Shown here in pieces: positions 16,585 through 24,628 of a DNA stretch of 64,000 nucleotides. Position numbers and translations under genes: made by a program. The DNA lies in contig NZ_SLXU01000012.1 in the NCBI RefSeq assembly GCF_004343505.1, forward strand, positions 1-64,000, read 5' to 3'. How positions within the stretch are numbered: the stretch's first letter is position 1; each line of letters starts with the position of its first letter. The notes beneath the pieces are model-generated. The model searched no databases and was not told the DNA's origin. It saw only the letters and a list, made by a program, of their open reading frames with translations. The DNA is from Rhodovulum bhavnagarense (GTDB lineage: Bacteria > Pseudomonadota > Alphaproteobacteria > Rhodobacterales > Rhodobacteraceae).

Positions 16585-18545
16585 CTGACTCCAACCGTGA
16601 CGCTGGTGCTGACGCGACGATCCGCGCGTGCCTGTCCCTAGCTCAGCCGCGTAGCTTCTTTCTCTTTGCCGGAGCGGGATCGGGCAAGACGCGCTCTCTT
16701 AAGGACGCACTGGAAGGCTTGGACACACAGACCCTGACCACCTTGCGAAAACACAGTCGCAAGATCGCCGTGATCACCTACACCAACGCCGCCGCAGATG
16801 AGATCACGCGCCGCGTCAAGGCCGATCCGGTGTTCCAGGTCCAGACCATCCACCGCTTCGCTTGGTCGCTCATCGAGGGGCGCACGGCGGATATTCGGGG
16901 CTGGCTAGAGAGCAACCTGCGGACAGAAATTGCCGAGATCCAAGCAGCCCATGCGAAGGGCCGTGCGGGCACCGACGCCCATGACAACCGCGAGAAGAAG
17001 ATGGCCTCCAAGATGAAGCGTCTGCAGCGCCTGTCTGAAATCCGCGCCTTCACCTATGCGCCCGAAGGGGACAATTTTGGCCGCGATGCGCTGCAACATA
17101 CCGAAGTCATTGCGCTCGCCGCGCATTTTCTGACTGAAAGCGAGACGTTTCAGAGCATCGTTCTGGCGCGCTACCCGTTCATCCTAATCGATGAGAGCCA
17201 GGACACGATGAAACCGCTGATGGAGGCGCTCTTGACCTTCGAGGCGCGCCATCGCGGCCGCGTCGCCTTAGGGCTTCTCGGGGACACGATGCAGCGCATT
17301 TATACCGATGGTTTGCGCGATCTTGACCAGCGAGTGGGGGATTTTTCGCAACCGGCCAAACAGATGAACCACCGCAGCCGCAAGCGGATCGTGGACCTGG
17401 CGAATTCGATCCGGCGCGACGATGATAGCCGCCAGCAGCGGGCGCGTGATGACAAACCGGGTGGCACCGTGCGCGTCTTTCTTGCGCCAAGCGTGGGCAC
17501 GGATCGCACAGCCTTCGAAGCCTTCGCCTGTGCGGAAATGGCCCGCATCACCGAAGATTCCGCGTGGCAGAACGCGGAGGCGATCAAGACCCTCACGATC
17601 GAGCGTCACATGGCCGCCGCACGGCTTGGGTTCAGTGAGCTGTTTGAGCCCCTGAGCAAACCCGACAAGCTCAAGGATGGGTTTCGCGACGGCACCTTAC
17701 CCGCGATGCGGCTTTTCACCCACCGAGTCTTGCCTTTGGTGACGGCACAAAGGAATGGGGATGCCTTTGCCGCGATGGCAGTGCTGCGCGACGGCTCACC
17801 GCTGGTCGATAAGAGAGGTATCCGGAAGGGGAGCTTGGGTCAGGCCACTGGCCTCGATGCGGCGCGGGCGGGCGTTGCGGCGCTGATGACGCTATTTGAG
17901 GACGAACCGGATCCGAGTTGTGCCGACGTGTTGGCAGTCGTGGCCGAGCACCGGTTGTTCCCGATCCCTGACCAGCTTCAGGCCTGTTTGCCTGACGACA
18001 ATCCGGTGGCCCAGGACATGGCCGATAACCTTGCTGAACTTGATCCCTTGTTTGACGAGCTGGACCTCACTACGCCCGAGGGTTCACAACCCACTGAAAC
18101 CACCATCACTGAGGCCTGGACGCAGGCGCTTGAGGCCCCGTTTTCCCAGGTGGCGCGCTACCTCGCCTATGTCGAGGACCGCAGCCCCTATGGCACCCAC
18201 CAGGGGGTCAAGGGGCTCGAGTTTCCCCGGGTCATGGTGATCGCTGATGACGCCCACACACGCTTCAAGGGCCTTGCCTCCTACGAGACGCTGTTTGACG
18301 TAAAGCGCCTGTCCCCAGCCTCTCAGAAAAAGGCTGAGCAGGGCGAAGAAACCACGATCGAGCGCACCCGACGTTTGCTTTACGTTACCTGCACACGGGC
18401 CGAAGAGAGCCTCGCGCTTGTGCTCTATTCCGAGGCCCCCGACACAATCCGCAGTTTTTTGATCTCAAAGGGATGGGTGGCCGAGGAAGAGGTAGTGATG
18501 GCTGCGGCCGACGGGCCTTATCAGGAAGCTGCACTGCGGAGCTGA
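16572..18545 (+). CDS. UvrD/Rep-type helicase, partner of the OLD nuclease (GajB-like)
   Basis: The 657-residue protein shows the complete superfamily 1 set: Walker A GAGSGKT (residues 34-40), ITYTNAAADEI (Ia), ILIDESQDT (II), LLGDTMQRIY (III), NHRSRKRIV (IV), HQGVKGLEFPRV (V) and LYVTCTRAEE (VI). A GTG start at 16572 was chosen because it is preceded by GGAGG and keeps the overlap with the nuclease gene. In Gabija the helicase partner senses DNA ends or nucleotides and activates the nuclease. It is longer than the usual GajB (about 490 residues). Confidence 0.88.
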   Translation: MQDVTDSNRDAGADATIRACLSLAQPRSFFLFAGAGSGKTRSLKDALEGLDTQTLTTLRKHSRKIAVITYTNAAADEITRRVKADPVFQVQTIHRFAWSLIEGRTADIRGWLESNLRTEIAEIQAAHAKGRAGTDAHDNREKKMASKMKRLQRLSEIRAFTYAPEGDNFGRDALQHTEVIALAAHFLTESETFQSIVLARYPFILIDESQDTMKPLMEALLTFEARHRGRVALGLLGDTMQRIYTDGLRDLDQRVGDFSQPAKQMNHRSRKRIVDLANSIRRDDDSRQQRARDDKPGGTVRVFLAPSVGTDRTAFEAFACAEMARITEDSAWQNAEAIKTLTIERHMAAARLGFSELFEPLSKPDKLKDGFRDGTLPAMRLFTHRVLPLVTAQRNGDAFAAMAVLRDGSPLVDKRGIRKGSLGQATGLDAARAGVAALMTLFEDEPDPSCADVLAVVAEHRLFPIPDQLQACLPDDNPVAQDMADNLAELDPLFDELDLTTPEGSQPTETTITEAWTQALEAPFSQVARYLAYVEDRSPYGTHQGVKGLEFPRVMVIADDAHTRFKGLASYETLFDVKRLSPASQKKAEQGEETTIERTRRLLYVTCTRAEESLALVLYSEAPDTIRSFLISKGWVAEEEVVMAAADGPYQEAALRS

Positions 18546-18580
18546 GCGTCGGCTTTGGGCCAATCGCGTAGGTCAATCTT

Positions 18581-18901
18581 TCAGCTGATGGCCAGGTCGC
18601 TAGCCGTCTTCCCTGCCTCCAACGCCTCCACGAACCACTGCGGTTTGCGTCCCCGGCCCGACCAGGTGAGCGCCGGGTTCTCAGGGTGCCGGTATTTCGC
18701 CGCGGCCGGTGCACGTGAGGATTTCGTCTCGGTGCCGACAAGTTCGGCCAGAGTGTAGCCCAGATCCCGGGCGAGAGCTTCCACCTTGGCGCGGGCTTCC
18801 GCCTTCTGCCGATCCTCAAATGTGGAAATCGCCTTGGCGACGTCCTTCTGCAGTTTCTTTAGTTCGCTGAGCGTCAGTGCCTCGAGATCGTAATCAGCCA
18901 T
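18581..18901 (-). CDS. H-NS/HvrA-family nucleoid protein
   Basis: The 106-residue protein has an N-terminal coiled coil (LSELKKLQKDVAKAISTFEDRQKAEARAK pattern) for oligomerisation and a C-terminal DNA-binding segment YRHPENPALTWSGRGRKPQWF, matching the H-NS consensus around GRGR. Such proteins silence horizontally acquired or AT-rich DNA and help a plasmid hide its genes. It is transcribed toward the helicase gene and separated from it by 35 bp. Confidence 0.92.
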   Translation of the reverse strand: MADYDLEALTLSELKKLQKDVAKAISTFEDRQKAEARAKVEALARDLGYTLAELVGTETKSSRAPAAAKYRHPENPALTWSGRGRKPQWFVEALEAGKTASDLAIS

Positions 18902-19281
18902 TGATGCGGTCCGTGTCCTGAATGTCCCGGTATCGATAGCCTGTCGCGGCAGGCTGCCGCAACTCCCGGAAGGCAAGGGCAGGGGTGGCAAAGTCTGGTG
19001 ATCGCCGTTTTCGGCGCCAGTGAGGTGCTGGACTGGGGTCAGGCTGTCCCGATGGGCAAGGTGACAAGGTCAGGCATGGGCTCCCCGCGTATCTCTGTCT
19101 TCTGGTCCATCCCTTCGACTGACAATCCCCTAATCCCGTTCGGCCTCCTGCGCGCAACCCCGCGTCAGCCCGGGCCGTGTTGGCCGCCTATAGCGTCCTG
19201 CCCGCACCACCCCGGTCCTCTGGGGGTTTCCGGCGTCCGTGCCGTCCACCGTGCACGCGTCACCCGACGGGCTTTTTCCGG
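18902..19281. other. 380-bp stretch between hns and the ssb leader, no gene seen
   Basis: No domain-bearing frame is found. It contains the divergent promoter regions for the H-NS gene and ssb and a small inverted repeat CCTGTCGCGGCAGG at about 18941-18954. Nothing else is recognised. Confidence 0.4.
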
Positions 19282-19314
19282 GTCTTGTCGAAGGGACGGT
19301 CCCGAAGACAGGAC
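19282..19314 (+). promoter_or_regulatory. Structured leader type 2, copy G, upstream of ssb
   Basis: GTCTTGTC (19282-19289) pairs with GACAGGAC (19307-19314) over 8 bp with one G-U, separated by symmetrical GAA/GAA from an inner GGGA-CGG-TCCC hairpin (19293-19303). The ribosome-binding site TAGGAG and the ssb ATG follow 5 and 16 bp downstream. It shares the outer arms with copy F. Confidence 0.6.
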
Positions 19315-19329
19315 ACATAGGAGCTTATC

Positions 19330-19734
19330 ATGCAGAACATCGTCATCCTCGCCGGCAACATCGGTCAGACCCCCGAAGTTCGCACCACCCAGAGCGGCAC
19401 CAAGATCACCAACTTCAGCCTCGCCACCTCCCGCCCCCGCCTCTCGGAAGGTCGCGTCCTGCGCGACGAGAACGGCTACCGGGTCATGGACACCGAATGG
19501 CACCGCATCACCTGCTTCAACGGTCTCGGCAAGACGGTCGCCGAGCATTGCGAAAAGGGCATGAAGGTCCTCGTCCACGGCCGCATCCACTACAGCAAGT
19601 GGATCGACAGCATGGGCAACGACCGCTACGGCTGCGAGATCATCGCCGAGAAGGTCGACTTCCTGAGCCGCCCGAAGTCGGCCGAGACCGAAAACCCCGA
19701 GCTGGTTGATCGCGACGATGAGATCCCGTTCTGA
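19330..19734 (+). CDS. ssb: Single-stranded DNA-binding protein
   Basis: The 134-residue protein has the SSB OB-fold: LAGNIGQTPEVRTTQSGTKITNFSLATS, WHRITCFNGLGKTVAEHCEKG and LVHGRIHYSKW, and the acidic protein-interaction tip DDEIPF. The tail linker is shorter than in chromosomal SSBs, as usual for plasmid copies. It protects single strands during replication and conjugative entry. Confidence 0.95.
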   Translation: MQNIVILAGNIGQTPEVRTTQSGTKITNFSLATSRPRLSEGRVLRDENGYRVMDTEWHRITCFNGLGKTVAEHCEKGMKVLVHGRIHYSKWIDSMGNDRYGCEIIAEKVDFLSRPKSAETENPELVDRDDEIPF

Positions 19735-19735
19735 G

Positions 19736-19789
19736 GGCGGGCTCGCCCGCCGGGTCTCCCCCTCGGGCCCGGCGGGGCTTTCCGCCGGG
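19736..19789 (+). terminator. Tandem hairpins after ssb
   Basis: GGCGGGC/GCCCGCC (19736-19751) directly follows the ssb stop, and CCCGGCGG/CCGCCGGG (19768-19789) forms a second 8-bp stem with a 6-base loop. T-runs are short. Confidence 0.55.
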
Positions 19790-19843
19790 TTCGCTGCGCT
19801 GCTGCAACGTAGCTTCGCGCCCATGGTTGCCTTTCGCGCTCGC

Positions 19844-20137
19844 TCAGACAAGACCGCGCAGCAACCAGACAGCAGCGACCCCGGCCAGCATGGTAAGCGG
19901 CAGGCTTCGCGATAGAATTGCAGCGGCGAGCGCTACCGTCGCTGCCGTCCATTCTGCCGGGCCAGCTTGGACGAGTATCACCGCTAGGAGAGCTGCGATG
20001 AGGCAACCAGGCAGAGCTTGCAAAGCCTGCGCCCACGGGCCGCTCGCGGGTATGCCCGCACCAATCAGGTAGCCACCAAACCGTATTGCGAAAGTGCCGA
20101 GTGCGAGTCCGGTGATCACGACGAAATGTTCATCCAT
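19844..20137 (-). CDS. azlD: AzlD-type small subunit of a branched-chain amino acid exporter
   Basis: The 97-residue protein has about four hydrophobic segments, beginning VVITGLALGTFAIRFGGYLIG and including LIAALLAVILVQAG, as in AzlD. It works with AzlC in exporting branched-chain amino acids or analogues. It overlaps azlC by 8 bp. Confidence 0.88.
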   Translation of the reverse strand: MDEHFVVITGLALGTFAIRFGGYLIGAGIPASGPWAQALQALPGCLIAALLAVILVQAGPAEWTAATVALAAAILSRSLPLTMLAGVAAVWLLRGLV

Positions 20138-20849
20138 GGTGCTGCATTCCAGCAAATCCGGCCCCAGCCAAGGCCCCGACAATCAAGCCCCAAGACGGAT
20201 CCAGCGGCAAAAGCCACGCGCAGCTTGCCGCGATCATGGCCGATACGGCCAATGGCGGAAAGCTTCGCCGTCCTTTCCAGAGGCTCGTGAGTAGTAGGAT
20301 GAACGCGGCGGTGAAGGCGAAATCCATACCGCTCTCTGAAAGATCCGGCAGGGACTGGGCGAAGGCGGCGCCAAGTGCAGTTGAGATGATCCAGACCACG
20401 ATAAGGCTAGTGCCGCCGCCGACGAGATACCAGTACCCAGCAGCTTCTCCCTTGTTGCGCGTCGCGTGCATCAGAACCCAGTTCTCGTCAGACGTCAGAT
20501 GGACGCCCAGCTGTATCTGCCACAGCGGCCGCCCGCTCAATTCGCTGCGCAACGAAGCCGTCATGAGCACTATGCGAAGGTTAAGCGCCAGCCCGGCGAC
20601 AACCGCCAAGATCGCTCCGGCATCAGCAGCCAGCCGCTCCACGGCGACAATCTGCGCCGAACCCGCGAACACCAGTGCTCCCATCAGGCCGGTTGTCAGC
20701 GTGTTCATTCCTTGGCTGGCGGCCAAAAGCCCGAAGGCGAGGCCGTATACCGCAACGCCGAGCGATAGGGGGGTGATGTCGCGCAGGCCGCGCCGAAACT
20801 CTTCGGGCAAGGACATGAGCGCCTTGTGAAAATCGTCAGACATGGGCAT
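20130..20849 (-). CDS. azlC: AzlC-type large subunit of a branched-chain amino acid exporter
   Basis: The 239-residue membrane protein has FRRGLRDITPLSLGVAVYGLAFGLLA, GALVFAGSAQIVAVERL and LNLRIVLMTASL, all typical of AzlC. Two starts (20849 and 20843) are possible; neither has a strong ribosome-binding site. The pair is transcribed away from an XRE-cupin regulator that probably controls it. Confidence 0.9.
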   Translation of the reverse strand: MPMSDDFHKALMSLPEEFRRGLRDITPLSLGVAVYGLAFGLLAASQGMNTLTTGLMGALVFAGSAQIVAVERLAADAGAILAVVAGLALNLRIVLMTASLRSELSGRPLWQIQLGVHLTSDENWVLMHATRNKGEAAGYWYLVGGGTSLIVVWIISTALGAAFAQSLPDLSESGMDFAFTAAFILLLTSLWKGRRSFPPLAVSAMIAASCAWLLPLDPSWGLIVGALAGAGFAGMQHHG

Positions 20850-20862
20850 CGTCAATCTGTAA

Positions 20863-20903
20863 CGAACATTGTTCGAAATAATGAACACAAAAATAATTGT
20901 TCG
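20863..20903. promoter_or_regulatory. Operator region between azlC and its divergent regulator
   Basis: CGAACATTGTTCG (20863-20875) is a near-perfect dyad, and its half ATTGTTCG recurs at 20896-20903, 28 bp away. The AT-rich gap holds both divergent promoters, so the regulator at 20937 probably binds here. Confidence 0.55.
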
Positions 20904-20936
20904 TCAAATCAAACTTTGGTCTATTAAAGTGAACGC

Positions 20937-21485
20937 ATGTCGCCAAATGTCATCATCGCCGCCGCCATTCGACGTGAAAGAGAACAGGGTCAACTCACTC
21001 TGTCGGCGCTGGCCGCGAAAGCGGGTCTTGCTAAGTCTACCTTGTCCCAGCTCGAGGCCGGAAAGGGCAACCCAAATGTCGAAACCCTCTGGGCCATCGC
21101 GAACGCCCTCGACATCCCTTTCAGTTCCCTATTTGAAAGTGCGTCGTCCCATAGTGCGCTGATCCGCTCCGCCGAGGGTGTTAGCCTCCCGGCAGGGGGG
21201 TCGGACTTCTCGACGGTGTTGTTGGACAAATGCCCACCCGACCGGCGACGCGACCTCTATCGTGTTGTGCTGAAGCCCGGCTCGAGCCGTCAGTCCGAGC
21301 CGCATCCGCGCGGAATGGTCGAGCATGCCTTTCTATGCAGCGGGTTGGTGCGACTCGGGCCGATTGATGAAATAGCTGAAATAGGTCCGGGAGATTACTA
21401 TCGCTATCCAGGCGATGTTGCGCATTCCTATGAAGCGGTCGAAGGAAAGGCCCTGCTTCTGCTCATCATGGATAGCCCGCGCTAG
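20937..21485 (+). CDS. XRE-family regulator with C-terminal cupin domain
   Basis: The 182-residue protein has an XRE helix-turn-helix (LTLSALAAKAGLAKSTLSQLEAGKGNPNVETLWAIANAL, residues 19-58) and a C-terminal cupin (about 100-180, VVLKPGSSRQSEPHPRGMVEHAFLCSG ... GDYYRYPGDVAHSYEAVEG) that likely senses a small ligand. This architecture frequently controls an adjacent transporter, here azlCD. Confidence 0.9.
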   Translation: MSPNVIIAAAIRREREQGQLTLSALAAKAGLAKSTLSQLEAGKGNPNVETLWAIANALDIPFSSLFESASSHSALIRSAEGVSLPAGGSDFSTVLLDKCPPDRRRDLYRVVLKPGSSRQSEPHPRGMVEHAFLCSGLVRLGPIDEIAEIGPGDYYRYPGDVAHSYEAVEGKALLLLIMDSPR

Positions 21486-21552
21486 CGACGGGGAACAGCC
21501 GTAGGCGACAGCTTGGTCCGCGTTACTGCCGCTCGCGCTCCAATCTAAGAGT

Positions 21553-21615
21553 GAGAGGAGTGCCGGTTTCCCGGTGACGGGTTGAGGGCTGGGAGAGTGG
21601 CTCCCGGCGCCCGTC
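21553..21615 (+). promoter_or_regulatory. Structured leader, copy B (P1 stem plus GAGAG hairpin)
   Basis: GACGGG (21576-21581) pairs with CCCGTC (21610-21615) and encloses GGGAG-AGTGG-CTCCC (21591-21605). Twenty-four of 25 bases of the core agree with copy A, and the one difference keeps pairing (C-G for U-G). The DUF932 start lies 15 bp downstream. Confidence 0.65.
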
Positions 21616-21629
21616 GCGGGAGATAGCCG

Positions 21630-22829
21630 ATGGGCGTTGTGGAAGTTCTGGATCCGGTCGCACCGACGCGGGCGGGTGGCTGGAAAGTGGACGTGAGCCG
21701 GGGTGAGCGGAACGGGCGGGTGTCGTCCGAGTGGTTCAACCGGCCAGATGATGAGCGGTATCTGTCGCTCGACGATCTCTGGACATCGGTGAAGGGCCGC
21801 TCCGAGCGCAGCCGCAGCCGGGTGGTGCAGACGGCGGACATCCGGGTCGAGGCCGCGCGCGACAATCCTGAGCGGTTGCACCTGATGCTGCCGAAGGCAC
21901 ATGAGCCGGTCGCGCCCACGCACTGGGCCTTCGGCCAGCTTGCCAGCATCGTCGGCGCACCGGCGTCTTACCTTCGGCAGCTGCCCGCGCCGCTGGCGGG
22001 GATCAACCTGCAATATGGCTTGACCAACCACCGCGCGGAGCAGGTGAAGACCTTCGAGACGGAAGACGGCCGTACCGAACTGCGCGCGGTCACCGGCCCG
22101 GACTATGGCCGGATCCACGATTTCGAACTGGTCGAGGCGGTGCAGCGCATCGCGGGCAACGGCACGGGCGACACGCGCTGGAAGGTGCCGGGCGTGCTCG
22201 ACTGGTCGACCGGGGTCTACAACCCCGATGTCGAGATCAGCCGCGACACGACCACGCTTTATGCCTCGGACCGCGATGTCTTCCTGTTCCTGGTCGATGA
22301 TCACAACCCGATCGAGGCAGGCCGTCTGCCGGACGGCTCCCCCGACCTCTACTTCCGAGGATTCTATTGCTGGAATTCCGAGGTGGGGGCCAAGACCCTC
22401 GGCATGGCGAGCTTCTACCTGCGGGCAGTGTGTCAAAACAGGAATCTGTGGGGCGTCGAGGAATTCCAGGAGATCAAGATCCGCCATTCGAAATACGCCG
22501 CCTCGCGCTTTGCCCATGAGGCGGCCCCGGCGCTGACGCGCTTCGCCAATTCCTCGCCGCAGGGGTTCGTGAATGGCATCAAGGCCGCGCGGCAGCAGAT
22601 CGTGGCGCGCAGCGATGAGGATCGCGCGGATTTCCTGCGCAAGCGGGGCTTCTCGAAGGCGGAGTCCGGCAAGATCATCGAGAAGGTGCTGTTGGAAGAG
22701 GGCCGCCCGCCGGAAAGCATCTTCGACTTCGTGCAGGGCATCACGCGGCTTGCGCGCGACAAGACCCAGCAGGACGCCCGGCTCGACATGGAGGGGCGCG
22801 CCAAGAAGCTCCTCGACCGGGTCGGCTGA
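21630..22829 (+). CDS. DUF932-family plasmid/phage protein
   Basis: The 399-residue protein matches the DUF932 family found on plasmids and phages: HWAFGQLASIVGAPASYLRQLP, LQYGLTNHRAEQVK, LRAVTGPDYGRIHDFELVEAV and FYLRAVCQNRNLWGVEEFQEIKIRHSKYAASRF are characteristic. The family is usually linked to plasmid transfer or replication but its biochemical role is unknown. The start was set at ATG 21630 because leader copy B places a GGGAGA ribosome-binding site before it. Confidence 0.85.
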   Translation: MGVVEVLDPVAPTRAGGWKVDVSRGERNGRVSSEWFNRPDDERYLSLDDLWTSVKGRSERSRSRVVQTADIRVEAARDNPERLHLMLPKAHEPVAPTHWAFGQLASIVGAPASYLRQLPAPLAGINLQYGLTNHRAEQVKTFETEDGRTELRAVTGPDYGRIHDFELVEAVQRIAGNGTGDTRWKVPGVLDWSTGVYNPDVEISRDTTTLYASDRDVFLFLVDDHNPIEAGRLPDGSPDLYFRGFYCWNSEVGAKTLGMASFYLRAVCQNRNLWGVEEFQEIKIRHSKYAASRFAHEAAPALTRFANSSPQGFVNGIKAARQQIVARSDEDRADFLRKRGFSKAESGKIIEKVLLEEGRPPESIFDFVQGITRLARDKTQQDARLDMEGRAKKLLDRVG

Positions 22830-22842
22830 CAGAGCCTCCATG

Positions 22843-22884
22843 CAGCGACCGCCCGACACCGGGGCGGTCGCTGTAGCCTTTTTC
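22843..22884 (+). terminator. Rho-independent terminator after DUF932
   Basis: A perfect 12-bp stem, CAGCGACCGCCC (22843-22854) with GGGCGGTCGCTG (22862-22873), has a 7-base loop and is followed by TAGCCTTTTT. It separates the DUF932 gene from radC. Confidence 0.85.
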
Positions 22885-22956
22885 TCAACATGCACGCCGC
22901 TGGCCATGCCCCGAAAGGGCAGGGGGCTTCGGTGTGCGGATTTCAGCGAGACGCCC

Positions 22957-23397
22957 ATGACCCCCCAGGAAGAAACCGTCATTCTCGAGGCACGCGACAT
23001 CCTCGGCCGCTACCTCAGCCAGAACCCGGTCATCGGCAGCTGGCAGGCGCTGATGGACTATTGCGCTCTGACCGTGCGTGGCCCGATCGAGCGGTTCCAT
23101 GTCCTCTATCTCGACCGCAAGAACCGCATCATCGCCGATGAGCTTTTGTCGACCGGCACGGTTGACCATGTCCCGGTCTATCCGCGCGAGGTGATCAAGC
23201 GCGCCCTGATGCTGAACGCCAGCGCCCTGATCCTGATCCACAACCACCCGTCGGGTGATCCCACGCCGTCCGAGGCTGATCTCAGCATGACCAAGGAGAT
23301 CCAGAAGGGCTGCAAGTATCTCGGCCTGACGCTGCATGACCACATCATCGTCGGTGCCGGGACCGAGCTGAGCTTGCGGGCCCTCGGCAAGCTCTGA
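22957..23397 (+). CDS. radC: RadC-like JAB/MPN-domain protein
   Basis: The 146-residue protein has the JAB/MPN metal site HNHPSG (residues 95-100) followed by PSEAD (aspartate 108) and the typical RadC segments FHVLYLDRKNRIIADELLSTGTVDHVPVYPREVIKRAL. RadC proteins on mobile elements lack the N-terminal HhH region found in chromosomal ones, as here. ATG 22957 gives a good start; an in-frame ATG at 22905 is also possible, while anything further up would lie inside the terminator. The molecular role of RadC is not settled. Confidence 0.85.
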   Translation: MTPQEETVILEARDILGRYLSQNPVIGSWQALMDYCALTVRGPIERFHVLYLDRKNRIIADELLSTGTVDHVPVYPREVIKRALMLNASALILIHNHPSGDPTPSEADLSMTKEIQKGCKYLGLTLHDHIIVGAGTELSLRALGKL

Positions 23398-23419
23398 TGG
23401 CCCATCGGACCCGTCACGG

Positions 23420-23449
23420 CCGCCCCTTCGAGGAAGAGGGCGGCGGTTT
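23420..23449 (+). terminator. Hairpin after radC
   Basis: CCGCCCCTTC (23420-23429) pairs with GAAG (23433-23436) and, past a bulged A, with GGGCGG (23438-23443); a CGGTTTGGTC tail follows. It probably ends radC transcription just before leader copy C. Confidence 0.5.
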
Positions 23450-23456
23450 GGTCTTT

Positions 23457-23493
23457 GACGGATGAGGCGGGGAGAGAGGCTTCCCGCGCCGTC
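23457..23493 (+). promoter_or_regulatory. Structured leader, copy C
   Basis: GACGG (23457-23461) pairs with CCGTC (23489-23493) around GGGAG-AGAGG-CTTCC (23470-23484). It ends 13 bp before the next start with GGAG in between, the same arrangement as copies A and B. Confidence 0.55.
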
Positions 23494-23505
23494 GGAGATC
23501 TTTCC

Positions 23506-24024
23506 ATGTTCGACCTGCCATTGCCCATCCACCCGACTGCCTATGCGCGGGGCGTCCCGCCGCACATTCCGACCGGAGACGCTGACTCCAATCACCCCTT
23601 CGCCCTGACCCTGTCGCTCCGCGCACCGGCTGATCTGATGTCGGGCCGGGCCGCACCCTTGGTTCTCGCGCGCTTTGCGACGCTGGCCGATGCCATGCTG
23701 GGCGCGCTCGACCATGCCGAGGGGATGGCCACGAACACCGCGCCCCAGCTGCTGGCGATCTTCGACCGCGACGAGCGCCTTGTGCTGGCCGGGGCCGCCA
23801 GCGACTGCGCCGTCGCATGGTGTCACCCGGTGATGAGCGCCACAGAAGCGCGGGGCGTGGTGACCGAGGCGAGCCAGCTGCGCGCGCAGGCGGGCCGCGC
23901 GGCGACCTGGGGTGAGCCCGATCTCGCGCAGCGGCTGCGCCACCGCGCTGATCTTCTGGATGGGCGTCTCGTTGACCCGCTCTGGCGCGCTTTTGCCGCC
24001 AGGGCGCTGCAGGTCGCTGCGTGA
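23506..24024 (+). CDS. Unknown protein, first of a block of small plasmid genes
   Basis: The 172-residue protein starts MFDLPLPIHPTAYARGVPPHIPTGDADSNHPFALTLSLRAP. It is alanine- and leucine-rich and apparently soluble, with an HxAxRADLLDGRLVDPLWRAFAAR-like C-terminus. I do not recognise a family. The in-frame composition matches its neighbours, and the upstream structured leader supports it being expressed. Confidence 0.65.
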   Translation: MFDLPLPIHPTAYARGVPPHIPTGDADSNHPFALTLSLRAPADLMSGRAAPLVLARFATLADAMLGALDHAEGMATNTAPQLLAIFDRDERLVLAGAASDCAVAWCHPVMSATEARGVVTEASQLRAQAGRAATWGEPDLAQRLRHRADLLDGRLVDPLWRAFAARALQVAA

Positions 24025-24029
24025 GGCCC

Positions 24030-24089
24030 GAGAGGCAGAGGCGGGCATGGGGGGATTTGGAACTTGTCCGGGGGAGAGAGATCGCCCGG
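24030..24089 (+). promoter_or_regulatory. Possible structured leader, copy D (divergent)
   Basis: GAGAGGCAGAGG (24030-24041) is followed by a CCGGG (24068-24072)/CCCGG (24085-24089) stem enclosing GAGAGAGA. The order of elements resembles copies A and E but the pairing is weaker, so membership is uncertain. Confidence 0.35.
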
Positions 24090-24126
24090 CCCGGCTCCGA
24101 TCCCTTCCCCTTACCGGAGACACCCG

Positions 24127-24618
24127 ATGAACATGACTGAACCCACGCTCGCACCGCCGATGGCACCCCCGACCGTCGACATGGCGCAGATCTTCGCGGC
24201 GCATGCCGAACGCGCGGCCCGGATCGAAGCGCTGCGCCCCGGCAACAAGGACCGCCTCTTCGATGGCCTGATGGCTGCCGGCATCACCCATGTCACCGTG
24301 ACCTTTGACGGTGCTGGGGACAGCGGCCAGATCGAAAGCATCGGCGCATGGTCCGGTGAAACCGCCGTCGATTTCCCCGCCGCCGCGATCGACTACGCCG
24401 CGCTCACCTGGGACGACCCCGAGGTCGAGATGCGGCAGCTCTCGCTGGAGGATGTGGTCGAGCAACTGGCCTACGACTTCCTTTCCGACACCCATGGCGG
24501 CTGGGAGAACAACGACGGCGCCTGGGGCGAGTTCTGCTTCGACGCTGCAGCCCGCTGCATCCACCTCGAGTTCAACGAGCGGTACACCTCGTCCGAACTC
24601 TACACGCATGATTTCTGA
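24127..24618 (+). CDS. DUF6878-type conserved protein
   Basis: The 163-residue acidic protein has the segments GITHVTVTFDGAGDSGQIESI, EQLAYDFLSDTHGGWENNDGAWGEF and IHLEFNERYTSSE, which I associate with a family of unknown function (DUF6878) common on Rhodobacterales plasmids. It is the second gene of the small-protein block. ATG 24127 has a GGAG ribosome-binding site 10 bp upstream. Confidence 0.75.
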   Translation: MNMTEPTLAPPMAPPTVDMAQIFAAHAERAARIEALRPGNKDRLFDGLMAAGITHVTVTFDGAGDSGQIESIGAWSGETAVDFPAAAIDYAALTWDDPEVEMRQLSLEDVVEQLAYDFLSDTHGGWENNDGAWGEFCFDAAARCIHLEFNERYTSSELYTHDF

Positions 24619-24628
24619 GGGGGCGGCG

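Noticed and set aside
22885-24609. Long minus-strand frames of 574 and 555 codons across radC, DUF932 and neighbours
   Set aside because: They run opposite clear genes, are rich in arginine and glycine as GC shadows, and have no recognised motif.
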